A stretch of DNA of 8,176 nucleotides, from assembly GCA_046756865.1 (NCBI GenBank), contig JBHHXE010000099.1:1-8176 (forward strand), written 5' to 3'. This stretch comes from DUAG01 sp046756865 (lineage in GTDB: Bacteria > Nitrospirota > Nitrospiria > SBBL01 > JAADHI01). The notes under the pieces were generated by a model, which saw only the letters and a list, made by a program, of their open reading frames with translations, ran no database searches and was not told the origin of the DNA. Below are positions 1-6,578 of this stretch, one piece after another. A program made the translations under genes and the position numbers. Each line of letters starts with the position of its first letter. Positions within the stretch are counted from its first letter, which is position 1.

Positions 1-50
1 TACCCCACCAGATCCTAAGTCTGGCGCGTCTGCCATTCCGCCACCCTCGC
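1..50 (-). tRNA. tRNA-Leu(UAG), 5' part, cut by window edge
   Basis: Read on the minus strand from 50 down to 1, the sequence folds as the first two thirds of a leucine tRNA. It has a 5' acceptor strand GCGAGGG, a D-arm region GGCGGAATGGCAGACGC typical of bacterial tRNA-Leu, and a perfect 5-bp anticodon stem CCAGA/TCTGG around the loop CTTAGGA. The middle of that loop is the anticodon UAG, which decodes leucine CUA and, by wobble, other CUN codons. The long variable arm, T-arm and 3' acceptor strand lie outside the window. It is transcribed divergently from pheA, and an extended -10 promoter lies about 50 nt upstream. The tRNA type is read directly from the sequence; only its 3' end is unverified. 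Confidence 0.95.
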
Positions 51-53
51 ATA

Positions 54-80
54 AAGCCGTTTCTTCCCCCCGAACGGCTT
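54..80 (-). other. Hairpin in the tRNA-Leu 5' leader
   Basis: AAGCCGTT (54-61) and AACGGCTT (73-80) form a perfect 8-bp inverted repeat with an 11-nt loop, ending 3 nt before the mature tRNA 5' end. A C-run at 66-71 and a G-run at 81-85 can pair instead, so two mutually exclusive stems are possible in the leader RNA. It may affect RNase P processing or transcription; no function is demonstrated. Confidence 0.5.
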
Positions 81-101
81 GGGGGCATCTACAAAGGAGG
101 G

Positions 102-110
102 ATTATAACA
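102..110 (-). promoter_or_regulatory. Extended -10 promoter for tRNA-Leu
   Basis: On the minus strand this reads TGTTATAAT, a perfect TATAAT hexamer preceded by the extended -10 TGn element. No good -35 is visible at the expected distance (the region around 124-131 reads as a T-rich TTTTTC/TTTCTT stretch), which fits an extended -10 promoter. Transcription would start near position 95, giving a leader of about 45 nt before the mature tRNA 5' end at 50. The C-rich run just after the -10 could act as a GC-rich discriminator of the kind linked to stringent control of stable RNA; that last point is inference. Confidence 0.7.
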
Positions 111-168
111 CGGCTGGAATATGAAGAAAAAGTCCGATCTGGCTCTTTGTAAAGTCATCGTAAAACCC

Positions 169-198
169 TTGAAAAGGCGAGCATAACTACGTTACAAT
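169..198 (+). promoter_or_regulatory. Sigma-70-type promoter for the pheA operon
   Basis: TTGAAA at 169-174 (5 of 6 to TTGACA) and TACAAT at 193-198 (5 of 6 to TATAAT) are separated by 18 nt, a near-optimal arrangement. The start of transcription would fall around 205, leaving a leader of about 25 nt before the pheA start. That is too short for a leader-peptide attenuator or T-box, so any control by aromatic amino acids would be by a repressor or by enzyme feedback. The small palindrome CCTT-gaa-AAGG at 167-177 overlaps the -35 and could be an operator half, but it is too short to claim. Confidence 0.65.
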
Positions 199-216
199 AC
201 AAGGATTTTCATAGAT

Positions 217-221
217 GGAGG
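217..221 (+). promoter_or_regulatory. Ribosome binding site deciding the pheA TTG start
   Basis: GGAGG ends 9 nt before the TTG at 231. No ATG or GTG lies in frame nearby upstream (the ATG at 215 is out of frame), so this strong Shine-Dalgarno sequence supports the TTG start. Confidence 0.75.
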
Positions 222-230
222 CCTCGCCGT

Positions 231-1319
231 TTGTCCAGAGTAGATCCTTTAACCCCGCATCGTCAGAAGATTGACGAGATTGATGAAAAGATTATAGCGC
301 TGCTGAATGATCGTGCCCGCGTTGTCCTGGAAGTCGGAAAAATTAAAAGAGACAAGAAGGCTGAACTATACGCTCCGGCTCGGGAGCAGGCCATCTATAC
401 ACGGCTTACAGGTCTGAACCAGGGGCCTTTTCCGAATGAGGCCGTGCGAAACGTTTATCGCGAGATCATCTCGGCTTCCCTTGCCCTGGAAGGCCCGCTC
501 AAAGTAGCTTATCTTGGTCCGGAGGCGACCTTTACCCACATGGCCTGTACACGGCGCTTTGGTTTTTCTGTGAACGCCTTGCCGGTCGAAAGTATCAAAA
601 GTGTCTTTGACGAGGTCGAGCGGGGACGTGCCAATTTTGGTGTCGTCCCGATTGAGAACTCGAATGAAGGTGTGGTCAATCATACGCTCGACATGTTTAT
701 CGAGTCCCCCTTGAAAATTTTCGGCGAAACGCTTCTTGAAATTTCTCATCACCTCCTTTCGAAGACGGGTAAGCTAAAAGATCTGAAACGGGTCTATTCG
801 CATCCGCTGGCATTTGCACAATGCAAGGTTTTTATAGAGACGCATCTGCAGGGGATAGAGGTCATCGAGGTCTCCAGTACAGCAAAAGCGGCCGAGATGG
901 CCCAGCAGGACCCGGCGGCAGGTGCCATTGCCTCTGAGTTGGCAGCCAGGCTTTACCACCTTGGCGTCATCGAAAAGAAGATCGAGGATCATGTTAATAA
1001 TTTTACACGCTTTCTGGTCATTTCTCCGCAAACACATCTGCCGACGGGGAGAGATAAGACCTCCCTCTTGTTTTCCGTTCAGGATAAACCGGGAATTCTC
1101 TACGAGATCATTCGTCCGTTTTCAAAAGCGAAGATCAACCTGACCAATATAGAGTCCCGGCCCTCTAAACGTAAGGCCTGGGAATATATCTTCTATGTAG
1201 ATATGGAAGGCCACAGTGAAGACAGGAAGATCAAAAAAGTGATCAAGGTCCTGAGAGCCGGAGGTGTCACCCTGAAAGTTTTGGGGTCCTATCCCTCGGC
1301 AGAAGAAATCGAAGCCTAA
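231..1319 (+). CDS. pheA: Bifunctional chorismate mutase / prephenate dehydratase (P-protein)
   Basis: This cytoplasmic enzyme converts chorismate to prephenate and then to phenylpyruvate, the precursor of phenylalanine. Its 362 residues show the three P-protein domains in order. An AroQ-type chorismate mutase spans about residues 8-88, with conserved R28, K39 and the R51-E52 pair. The prephenate dehydratase domain spans about 90-265, opening with VAYLGPEATF, containing IENSNEGVV (141-149) and ending with the catalytic TRF motif at 259-261. The ACT domain spans about 275-355 and carries both phenylalanine-sensing motifs, GILYE (288-292) and ESRP (308-311), so feedback inhibition by phenylalanine is expected. 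The start is TTG, chosen from the GGAGG 9 nt upstream. It is the first gene behind the rightward promoter. Length and domains match the family; the assignment is secure. Confidence 0.97.
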   Translation: MSRVDPLTPHRQKIDEIDEKIIALLNDRARVVLEVGKIKRDKKAELYAPAREQAIYTRLTGLNQGPFPNEAVRNVYREIISASLALEGPLKVAYLGPEATFTHMACTRRFGFSVNALPVESIKSVFDEVERGRANFGVVPIENSNEGVVNHTLDMFIESPLKIFGETLLEISHHLLSKTGKLKDLKRVYSHPLAFAQCKVFIETHLQGIEVIEVSSTAKAAEMAQQDPAAGAIASELAARLYHLGVIEKKIEDHVNNFTRFLVISPQTHLPTGRDKTSLLFSVQDKPGILYEIIRPFSKAKINLTNIESRPSKRKAWEYIFYVDMEGHSEDRKIKKVIKVLRAGGVTLKVLGSYPSAEEIEA

Positions 1320-1390
1320 CGGTTCTGGGCTCCTCGTGCCTTGCCCTGAAGCTTTATGGCAGTACCCGAATCGTTACAGGAAATAATCTA

Positions 1391-2491
1391 ATGATGATCA
1401 AGGTTCACCCCGACATCGCTGGCATCAAACCCTATGTTCCCGGAAAGCCGATTGAATCATTGGAGCGCGAGATTGGCATTACAGGCTCGATTAAACTGGC
1501 GTCAAACGAGAACCCTCTGGGCGCTTCAAAAAAAGCCTTGGCGGCGATACGGCGGGGTTTAAAAAAGGTCCGGTATTACCCGGACGGTGCGGCTACCGAG
1601 TTAAAAGAAGCCCTGGCGGAAAAATGGAAAACCACGCCCTCTGAAGTGATAATCGGGAATGGTTCAAATGAGATCATTGAGTTACTGGTCAAAACCTTTT
1701 TGCTTCCCGGGGACGAGGCGGTCATGGCGTCACCGAGCTTTTCTCTTTATTCTCTCATGGTTGCAACGGCACATGCCAAATCGGTTCAGATTCCGCTCAA
1801 AGCGGGAAGGGTTGATCTTTCTGCCATGGCAAAAGCGGTTACGAAAAAGACAAAACTTGTTTTTGTCTGTAATCCGAACAATCCGACCGGGACCATCGTT
1901 TGCCAAAGTGAAGTGGCGCGGTTTTTATCCCGGATTCCCAAAAGGGTCCTGGTGGTTTTTGATGAGGCCTATGGGGAATACGCATCCGACCCTGGATTTC
2001 CGGCTTCCGTTCAGCTTTTGCGGGAAGGGGCATCCGTCATGATGCTTCGGACCTTCTCGAAGCTCTACGGCCTGGCCGGTCTTCGTATTGGATACGGGAT
2101 CACCCGGCCTGAAGTTGTTGACTATCTGAACCGGGTGCGCCAGCCCTTCAACGTAAATCTTCCGGCGCAGCAGGCAGCCTTGGCAGCCCTTTCAGATGAG
2201 GACCATGTTTCAGAATCTCTCAGGTTAAACCGTGCCGGGAAGGACTATCTCATGCATCAATTTGACTTGATGGGGGTGCGCTACATTCCGAGTGAAAGCA
2301 ATTTCATCTGTTTTTCTCTGCCCGGATCCGATTTGGAAATTGGAAGGGATGTTTATCTTGCCCTGCTCAGGAAGGGGGTTATTATACGTCAACTGGAAGG
2401 GAGGCACCTTCGGGTAACGGTTGGCCTGACAAAAGAGAACCGCAGGTTTATACGAACATTAAAAGAGGTTTTATTAAGGAGAGGGAAATGA
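1391..2491 (+). CDS. hisC: Histidinol-phosphate / aromatic aminotransferase (HisC family)
   Basis: This is a class I/II fold-type I PLP aminotransferase of 366 residues. HisC enzymes transaminate imidazole-acetol phosphate with glutamate, and many also accept phenylpyruvate and 4-hydroxyphenylpyruvate. Visible motifs are ASNENPLG (37-44), GNGSNEII (89-96), NPNNPTGT (161-168), FDEAY (190-194) and TFSKLYGLAG (221-230) with the PLP Schiff-base lysine K224. R232 is the likely PLP phosphate contact and R341 the likely substrate carboxylate contact. The gene lies between pheA and aroF with no other histidine genes in view, so I infer a role in the last step of phenylalanine and tyrosine synthesis, alone or alongside histidine synthesis. 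Adjacent ATGs at 1391 and 1394 are both possible; AGGA at 1378-1381 favours the first. The 3' end overlaps aroF by 4 nt (ATGA), which suggests translational coupling. Confidence 0.93.
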   Translation: MMIKVHPDIAGIKPYVPGKPIESLEREIGITGSIKLASNENPLGASKKALAAIRRGLKKVRYYPDGAATELKEALAEKWKTTPSEVIIGNGSNEIIELLVKTFLLPGDEAVMASPSFSLYSLMVATAHAKSVQIPLKAGRVDLSAMAKAVTKKTKLVFVCNPNNPTGTIVCQSEVARFLSRIPKRVLVVFDEAYGEYASDPGFPASVQLLREGASVMMLRTFSKLYGLAGLRIGYGITRPEVVDYLNRVRQPFNVNLPAQQAALAALSDEDHVSESLRLNRAGKDYLMHQFDLMGVRYIPSESNFICFSLPGSDLEIGRDVYLALLRKGVIIRQLEGRHLRVTVGLTKENRRFIRTLKEVLLRRGK

Positions 2492-3501
2492 TTATTGTAT
2501 TAAAACCCGGAACGACAGACCGGGAAAGAGAGCATGTTCTGGAAAAAATCAAGGAGGCGGGTTTGACCCCGAATATCCTCGAAGGGCAGGAGCGTACCGT
2601 CATCGCGGTGATCGGAGATGAACGGGCGCTTCAGAAGCAGCCGATAACCGCTTTGCCTGGTGTGGAAAAGGCGTTGCCGATTCTCTCCCCTTATAAACTG
2701 GTCAGCAGAGAATTTAAAAAAGAGGATACCGTAATAGATGTTAATGGCGTCAAGGTGGGCGGGAACAAGATGGTTATGATGGCAGGACCCTGCTCGGTTG
2801 AGAAGAAAGACCTTCTATCTTCAATCGCGGAAGAGATCAAGGTAGGCGGGGCTCGGATTCTCCGAGGCGGGGCTTTTAAACCGAGAACCTCTCCTTATTC
2901 TTTCCAGGGTTTGGGCGAGGAAGGCCTGGAATATCTCAGCGAAGCCAAGAAAAAGACCGGTTTGCCCATCATCACAGAGATTATGGACCCCCGTGATATG
3001 CCGATGATGATGAAACATGCCGATATTATTCAGATCGGTGCCCGCAATATGCAAAACTTCAGGCTCCTGGCCGAGGTGGGTGCGCACAATAAACCGGTCA
3101 TGTTGAAACGGGGACTCTCTGCGACCATTAAAGAGTTCCTCCTTTCTGCTGAATATATCATGGCTGCGGGGAACGCCCAGGTCATCCTCTGTGAGAGGGG
3201 AATCCGGACTTTTGAAACGTTGACACGAAACACGCTTGACCTTTCAGCCGTTCCGGTTATTAAACAATTGACACACCTTCCCGTCATTGTTGACCCGAGC
3301 CATGCTGTCGGCTTAACCTACCTGGTTGCTCCCATGGCCAGAGCGGCTGTTGCTGCCGGAGCGGACGGTTTGATGATAGAGGTGCATCCCAATCCTGAAG
3401 AGGCTTACTGCGATGGGGATCAGGCGATGCTTCCAGGGGACTTCAAATCCCTGGTTGCTGAGTTAAGACTGATCGCAAAAGCGGTTGGACGTGAGTTGTA
3501 A
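2488..3501 (+). CDS. aroF: 3-deoxy-7-phosphoheptulonate (DAHP) synthase, type I-beta
   Basis: This enzyme condenses phosphoenolpyruvate and erythrose 4-phosphate to DAHP, the first committed step of the shikimate pathway. The 337-residue protein has an N-terminal ferredoxin-like regulatory domain (about residues 1-70, starting MIIVLKPGT) and then a TIM-barrel catalytic domain. Motifs are AGPCSVE (99-105), GGAFKPRTSPYSFQG (127-141), QIGARNMQN (182-190), MLKRG (205-209), DPSHAVG (269-275) and IEVHPNP (297-303). Expected divalent-metal ligands are C102, H272, E298 and D309, matching from memory the arrangement in the Thermotoga maritima type I-beta enzyme. The ferredoxin-like domain in that family closes over the active site when tyrosine or phenylalanine binds, so aromatic feedback is likely. 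No chorismate mutase domain is fused. The start overlaps the hisC stop, with a strong TAAGGAG 6 nt upstream. The symbol aroF is conventional; some annotations use aroG. Confidence 0.96.
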   Translation: MIIVLKPGTTDREREHVLEKIKEAGLTPNILEGQERTVIAVIGDERALQKQPITALPGVEKALPILSPYKLVSREFKKEDTVIDVNGVKVGGNKMVMMAGPCSVEKKDLLSSIAEEIKVGGARILRGGAFKPRTSPYSFQGLGEEGLEYLSEAKKKTGLPIITEIMDPRDMPMMMKHADIIQIGARNMQNFRLLAEVGAHNKPVMLKRGLSATIKEFLLSAEYIMAAGNAQVILCERGIRTFETLTRNTLDLSAVPVIKQLTHLPVIVDPSHAVGLTYLVAPMARAAVAAGADGLMIEVHPNPEEAYCDGDQAMLPGDFKSLVAELRLIAKAVGREL

Positions 3502-3555
3502 GGACGATACTGTTTTTACGTCCGGGAAAGAAAATGATTGTGAGGCGTCATCCAG

Positions 3556-4416
3556 ATGATATTTAAACAAATGACGATAATTGGTGTCGGTTTGATCGGG
3601 GGGTCGCTTGGCCTGATCGCGAAACAAAAGAAGCTCATTGGAAAGGTTGTCGGTTATGGAAGGCGGCGAGGGCCTCTCCAGAAGGCCTCTTCCCTTGGGG
3701 CGATCGATTGTTATTTTTTAACCCTTTCAAAGGCGATAAAAGAGGCGGACCTTGTGGTTCTCGCAACCCCGGTCGGCCTATTTGAGCAGATTTGTCAGTT
3801 AATTGCTCCCTTTCTCAAGGAGGGGGCGGTGGTGACAGATGTTGGCAGCGTCAAGGGAAAGCTGGTGGCCAGGCTTGAATCTGCTCTGCCTTCTCACGCC
3901 TCCTTTGTCGGCGGTCATCCGATTGCGGGGCGGGAAAAATCAGGTGTGATGGCGGCAACGGCGTCGCTGTTTCAGGGAAACCGGTTTATTATAACCCCGA
4001 CGCCGGAGACAAACCAGGCGGCGCTCAAAAAAGTCGCGGCCCTCTGGAGGAAAACGGGTGCACGGGTGAGCGAGATGGATCCTTTCGATCACGACCAGGT
4101 TCTGGGCGTGGTCAGCCACCTCCCTCATCTTGCCGCATATGGACTCATGGAAACCCTTGCACACCCGAGAATCGCCAAGAGAGACCCGGTTCAGTATTCT
4201 GCGGGCGGCTTGAGGGATTACACGCGAATTGCGGGGAGTTCTGCAGAAATGTGGAGGGATATCTTTATTCAGAACCGGGAGGCGATGATTGAGGTGATTG
4301 ACCTTTACCAGGAAACAATTGAAAAGATCAAAAAGAAGATTATCAGTGAGGATGGGGCCGGGCTCACTGAAATCTTTGAGCGTTCAAAAGAAATTCGCCG
4401 AAAGGCAATGCGCTGA
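3556..4416 (+). CDS. tyrA: Prephenate dehydrogenase
   Basis: This enzyme oxidatively decarboxylates prephenate to 4-hydroxyphenylpyruvate, the tyrosine precursor. The 286 residues contain an N-terminal Rossmann fold with the dinucleotide motif GVGLIGG (10-16), then TDVGSVKG (94-101) with S98, and VGGHPIAG (118-125) with the likely catalytic H121. An all-alpha dimerisation domain follows, with SHLPH (187-191) and RDYTRIA (220-226), whose R224 should bind the substrate carboxylate. At the end of the second beta strand the sequence is VVGYGRRRG, with Gly35 where NAD-dependent enzymes carry Asp and arginines following, so NADP or mixed cofactor use is possible. There is no C-terminal ACT domain, unlike the roughly 370-residue Firmicutes forms, so tyrosine control would be at the active site or elsewhere. 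GAGG at 3542-3545 lies 10 nt before the ATG. Arogenate as substrate cannot be excluded. Confidence 0.95.
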   Translation: MIFKQMTIIGVGLIGGSLGLIAKQKKLIGKVVGYGRRRGPLQKASSLGAIDCYFLTLSKAIKEADLVVLATPVGLFEQICQLIAPFLKEGAVVTDVGSVKGKLVARLESALPSHASFVGGHPIAGREKSGVMAATASLFQGNRFIITPTPETNQAALKKVAALWRKTGARVSEMDPFDHDQVLGVVSHLPHLAAYGLMETLAHPRIAKRDPVQYSAGGLRDYTRIAGSSAEMWRDIFIQNREAMIEVIDLYQETIEKIKKKIISEDGAGLTEIFERSKEIRRKAMR

Positions 4417-4465
4417 AAGGTTCATTCACTTTGACATCATTCCTAAGACCTGGGTGGACTCTCTG

Positions 4466-5779
4466 ATGGGTGGACTCAGCCCAACCGATATTCCAGAGAA
4501 AATACCTTTACGTGGAAGCATCAGCCTTCCCGGAGACAAGTCGATTACTCACCGGGCTGTGATTCTGTCGGCCCTGGGGGAAGGGACCGCCGAGATTGTC
4601 GGATATCTCCCTTCTGAGGACTGCGAGCGGACGGTCGCGGCCTTCAGGGAGATGGGTATCACGATCCTCGAGTCATCCTGCGGAGGAATTCCAAGGCTAA
4701 CCATAGAAGGGAGAGGGCTTAGAGGGCTCTCGGAACCGAAAGAAGTCATTGATTGTGGCAATTCGGGAACAACAATGCGCCTTATGGCCGGGCTTCTTTC
4801 CGGACAATCTTTTTTTTCAGTTCTGACAGGAGATGCTTCTCTCAGGCAAAGGCCCATGCGCCGCATTGTTGCGCCCTTGCGCCAGATGGGGGCCGAGATC
4901 ATGGGGCGGTCAGGGGGAGATCTTGCGCCTCTCGCTATTTCAGGTGCAAAGCTTTCTGCGAGAAGCATTCAGCTTCCTTTTTCGAGCGCTCAGGTCAAGT
5001 CTTCCCTCTTGCTGGCAGGACTTTTTGCCGAGGGTGAGACGACTGTTTCGGAGCCAGGCCAGTCCCGGGATCATACTGAAAAGATGTTTCGCACCCTGGG
5101 CATCCAGTGTGAAGGGAAGGCCGGAGGTTTTTCGGTCACCGGGGGAAGCCTATTTAAAAACAAGAGAATTGAGATCCCTGGAGATATTTCTTCCGCGGCA
5201 TTTTTCCTCGTCGCGGCAAGCATTTTGGAAGGGTCCGAGGTCACGCTTAAAGGTGTGGGTGTCAATCCGACGCGGACGGGTGTTCTTGATGTCCTTCAAA
5301 AGATGGGGGCGGATATTCGTGTCCAGCCTCTGGCAATGAAGTGCAATGAGCCGGTTGCGGATTTGACGGTCCGCTCAAGGCCGCTCCATGGGATTGTGAT
5401 CGATGGTGCTTTGGCGGCCGCGATTCTCGATGAATTTCCTATCCTTTGTATTGCTGCAGCCGCGGCCGAAGGAGAAACCGTGATACGTAACGCGCAGGAA
5501 TTGCGTGTGAAGGAAAGTGATCGAATTGAAACCATGGCCGGAGCTTTGCGGGGAATGGGAATACAGATCGAGACCTTTCCAGATGGCATGTCAATTCGGG
5601 GATGCCCTCAATGGCGGGGAACAGCCTGTGAGACAAAAGGGGACCATCGCATCGCCATGTCAATGATTGTCGCGGGTCTTCGATCTGAAGGTGAAAATAA
5701 AGTCGATGACATGGATTGTATCAATACCTCTTTCCCCGGGTTTCTTGATTTGCTGGCGAATCTGAGATGCCCTGCGTAA
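4466..5779 (+). CDS. aroA: 3-phosphoshikimate 1-carboxyvinyltransferase (EPSP synthase), class II type
   Basis: This enzyme transfers the enolpyruvyl group of PEP to shikimate 3-phosphate, giving EPSP, the precursor of chorismate. From ATG 4466 it is 437 residues, the usual family length. Substrate-binding motifs include LPGDKSITHRA (21-31), CGNSGTTMRLMAG (97-109), RQRPMRR (127-133), SSAQVK (173-178), LDEFP (321-325), RVKESDRI (347-354) and KGDHRIAM (391-398). D322 and E350 are the expected catalytic acidic residues. Four short motifs used to define class II, glyphosate-tolerant EPSP synthases are all present: GDKS, SAQVK, RDHTE and NPTR. The reading frame stays open back to a TTG at 4298 inside tyrA, but that would add 56 residues with no family counterpart. 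ATG 4466 places the conserved N-terminus correctly. The ribosome site is weak (GGGTGGA at 4452-4458). The gene begins 49 nt after tyrA. Confidence 0.95.
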   Translation: MGGLSPTDIPEKIPLRGSISLPGDKSITHRAVILSALGEGTAEIVGYLPSEDCERTVAAFREMGITILESSCGGIPRLTIEGRGLRGLSEPKEVIDCGNSGTTMRLMAGLLSGQSFFSVLTGDASLRQRPMRRIVAPLRQMGAEIMGRSGGDLAPLAISGAKLSARSIQLPFSSAQVKSSLLLAGLFAEGETTVSEPGQSRDHTEKMFRTLGIQCEGKAGGFSVTGGSLFKNKRIEIPGDISSAAFFLVAASILEGSEVTLKGVGVNPTRTGVLDVLQKMGADIRVQPLAMKCNEPVADLTVRSRPLHGIVIDGALAAAILDEFPILCIAAAAAEGETVIRNAQELRVKESDRIETMAGALRGMGIQIETFPDGMSIRGCPQWRGTACETKGDHRIAMSMIVAGLRSEGENKVDDMDCINTSFPGFLDLLANLRCPA

Positions 5780-5794
5780 CACATCGTGACACTT

Positions 5795-6505
5795 ATGTCG
5801 AATCGCAATCTAATTATTGCCATTGATGGCCCTGCGGGTGCCGGAAAAAGCAGCGTCTCAAAAAGTCTGGCTAAAAAACTTGGTTATCTCACGCTTGATT
5901 CCGGGTCGCTCTACCGCGCAATAGCCTGGAGGATGATTCAGGATAAGGTGGATACGCGTCGGTCCCAGGACGTTGAGGCGGCCTGTGCAAAGCTGAGGAT
6001 TAATCTCTTTCTGAAAGGCACAAGCACCGAGGTCCGGGTCGATGGGGTCAATGTGACACCTTTTTTGCGCTTGCCCGAAGTCACAGCGCTTTCCTCGACG
6101 GTCTCTGCCTTTCCAGGAATTAGAAATCAGCTTTTGTCCGTACAGCGGTCTATTGGGAAACTGGGCGGGGTGGTCGTTGAAGGGAGAGATATCGGCACGG
6201 TTGTCTTCCCGGAGGCCGAGGTAAAATTCTATTTGGATGCCTCGGTCCGGGTGCGTGCATTGAGGCGGTTTCATGAGCTCCAAATAAAAGGAATCAAAGC
6301 CGATATAGAAAGCACGATACAGGACATTAAAGATCGGGATCTACGCGATCGACAAAGAAAAATCGCACCCTTAAAGCGGGGGGAGGATGCGATTGTGATC
6401 GATTCAACCCGGCTTAATCTAGAGGAAGTAATCGAGCGGATGTATCGCGTGGTGGATAGAATTGCGCGGGGAGACATGGTGAAATCCTCTCCCGCGGAGC
6501 ATTAA
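5795..6505 (+). CDS. cmk: Cytidylate kinase
   Basis: This kinase phosphorylates CMP and dCMP with ATP, recycling cytidine nucleotides for RNA, DNA and CDP-activated lipid precursors. From ATG 5795 the protein has 236 residues, slightly above the usual 220-230. Motifs are the P-loop GPAGAGKSS (12-20), the LDSGSLYRA segment (34-42) that contacts CMP, GRDIGT (130-135), and a lid region RDLRDRQR (181-188) followed by APLK. The N-terminus NLIIAIDGP matches the family start. A GTG at 5786 is also in frame (239 residues), but neither start has a recognisable Shine-Dalgarno sequence. I prefer the ATG, which lies 15 nt after the aroA stop, so translation may depend on ribosomes finishing aroA. cmk following aroA is a common bacterial arrangement. 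The function is secure and the exact start is not. Confidence 0.93.
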   Translation: MSNRNLIIAIDGPAGAGKSSVSKSLAKKLGYLTLDSGSLYRAIAWRMIQDKVDTRRSQDVEAACAKLRINLFLKGTSTEVRVDGVNVTPFLRLPEVTALSSTVSAFPGIRNQLLSVQRSIGKLGGVVVEGRDIGTVVFPEAEVKFYLDASVRVRALRRFHELQIKGIKADIESTIQDIKDRDLRDRQRKIAPLKRGEDAIVIDSTRLNLEEVIERMYRVVDRIARGDMVKSSPAEH

Positions 6506-6578
6506 CCCTCAATGCGGCCCTTCAATTCGGTGGAATAATTTTCTGCCCCGGTGTTCAGCGTGTTCAAAAGTAGGCGAT

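Noticed and set aside
215..217. ATG upstream of pheA
   Set aside because: It is out of frame with pheA and overlaps the ribosome binding site.
366..752. Long antisense reading frame inside pheA, and similar frames inside the other genes
   Set aside because: They lie wholly within strongly conserved genes, resemble no family, and have no ribosome sites that stand out; they are by-products of the coding sequence opposite.
1320..1390. Intergenic stretch between pheA and hisC as a control region
   Set aside because: There are only short 4-bp inverted repeats and no convincing promoter, terminator or leader peptide.
3487..3523. GGACGT/ACGTCC inverted repeat around the aroF stop, possible terminator
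   Set aside because: The stem is only 6 bp with a 25-nt loop, there is no T-run after it, and tyrA follows closely; this is likely chance.
4298..4465. A 56-residue N-terminal extension of AroA overlapping tyrA
   Set aside because: It starts at a TTG just after an in-frame TGA, overlaps tyrA by 119 nt, and has no counterpart in EPSP synthases; ATG 4466 gives the expected N-terminus.
5786..5794. GTG start for cmk three codons upstream
   Set aside because: It is possible, but it has no ribosome site either, and the ATG at 5795 fits the family N-terminus better.
6506..6578. Intergenic stretch between cmk and the plsC-like gene as a promoter or small RNA
   Set aside because: No paired -35/-10 or stable stem could be supported by eye.
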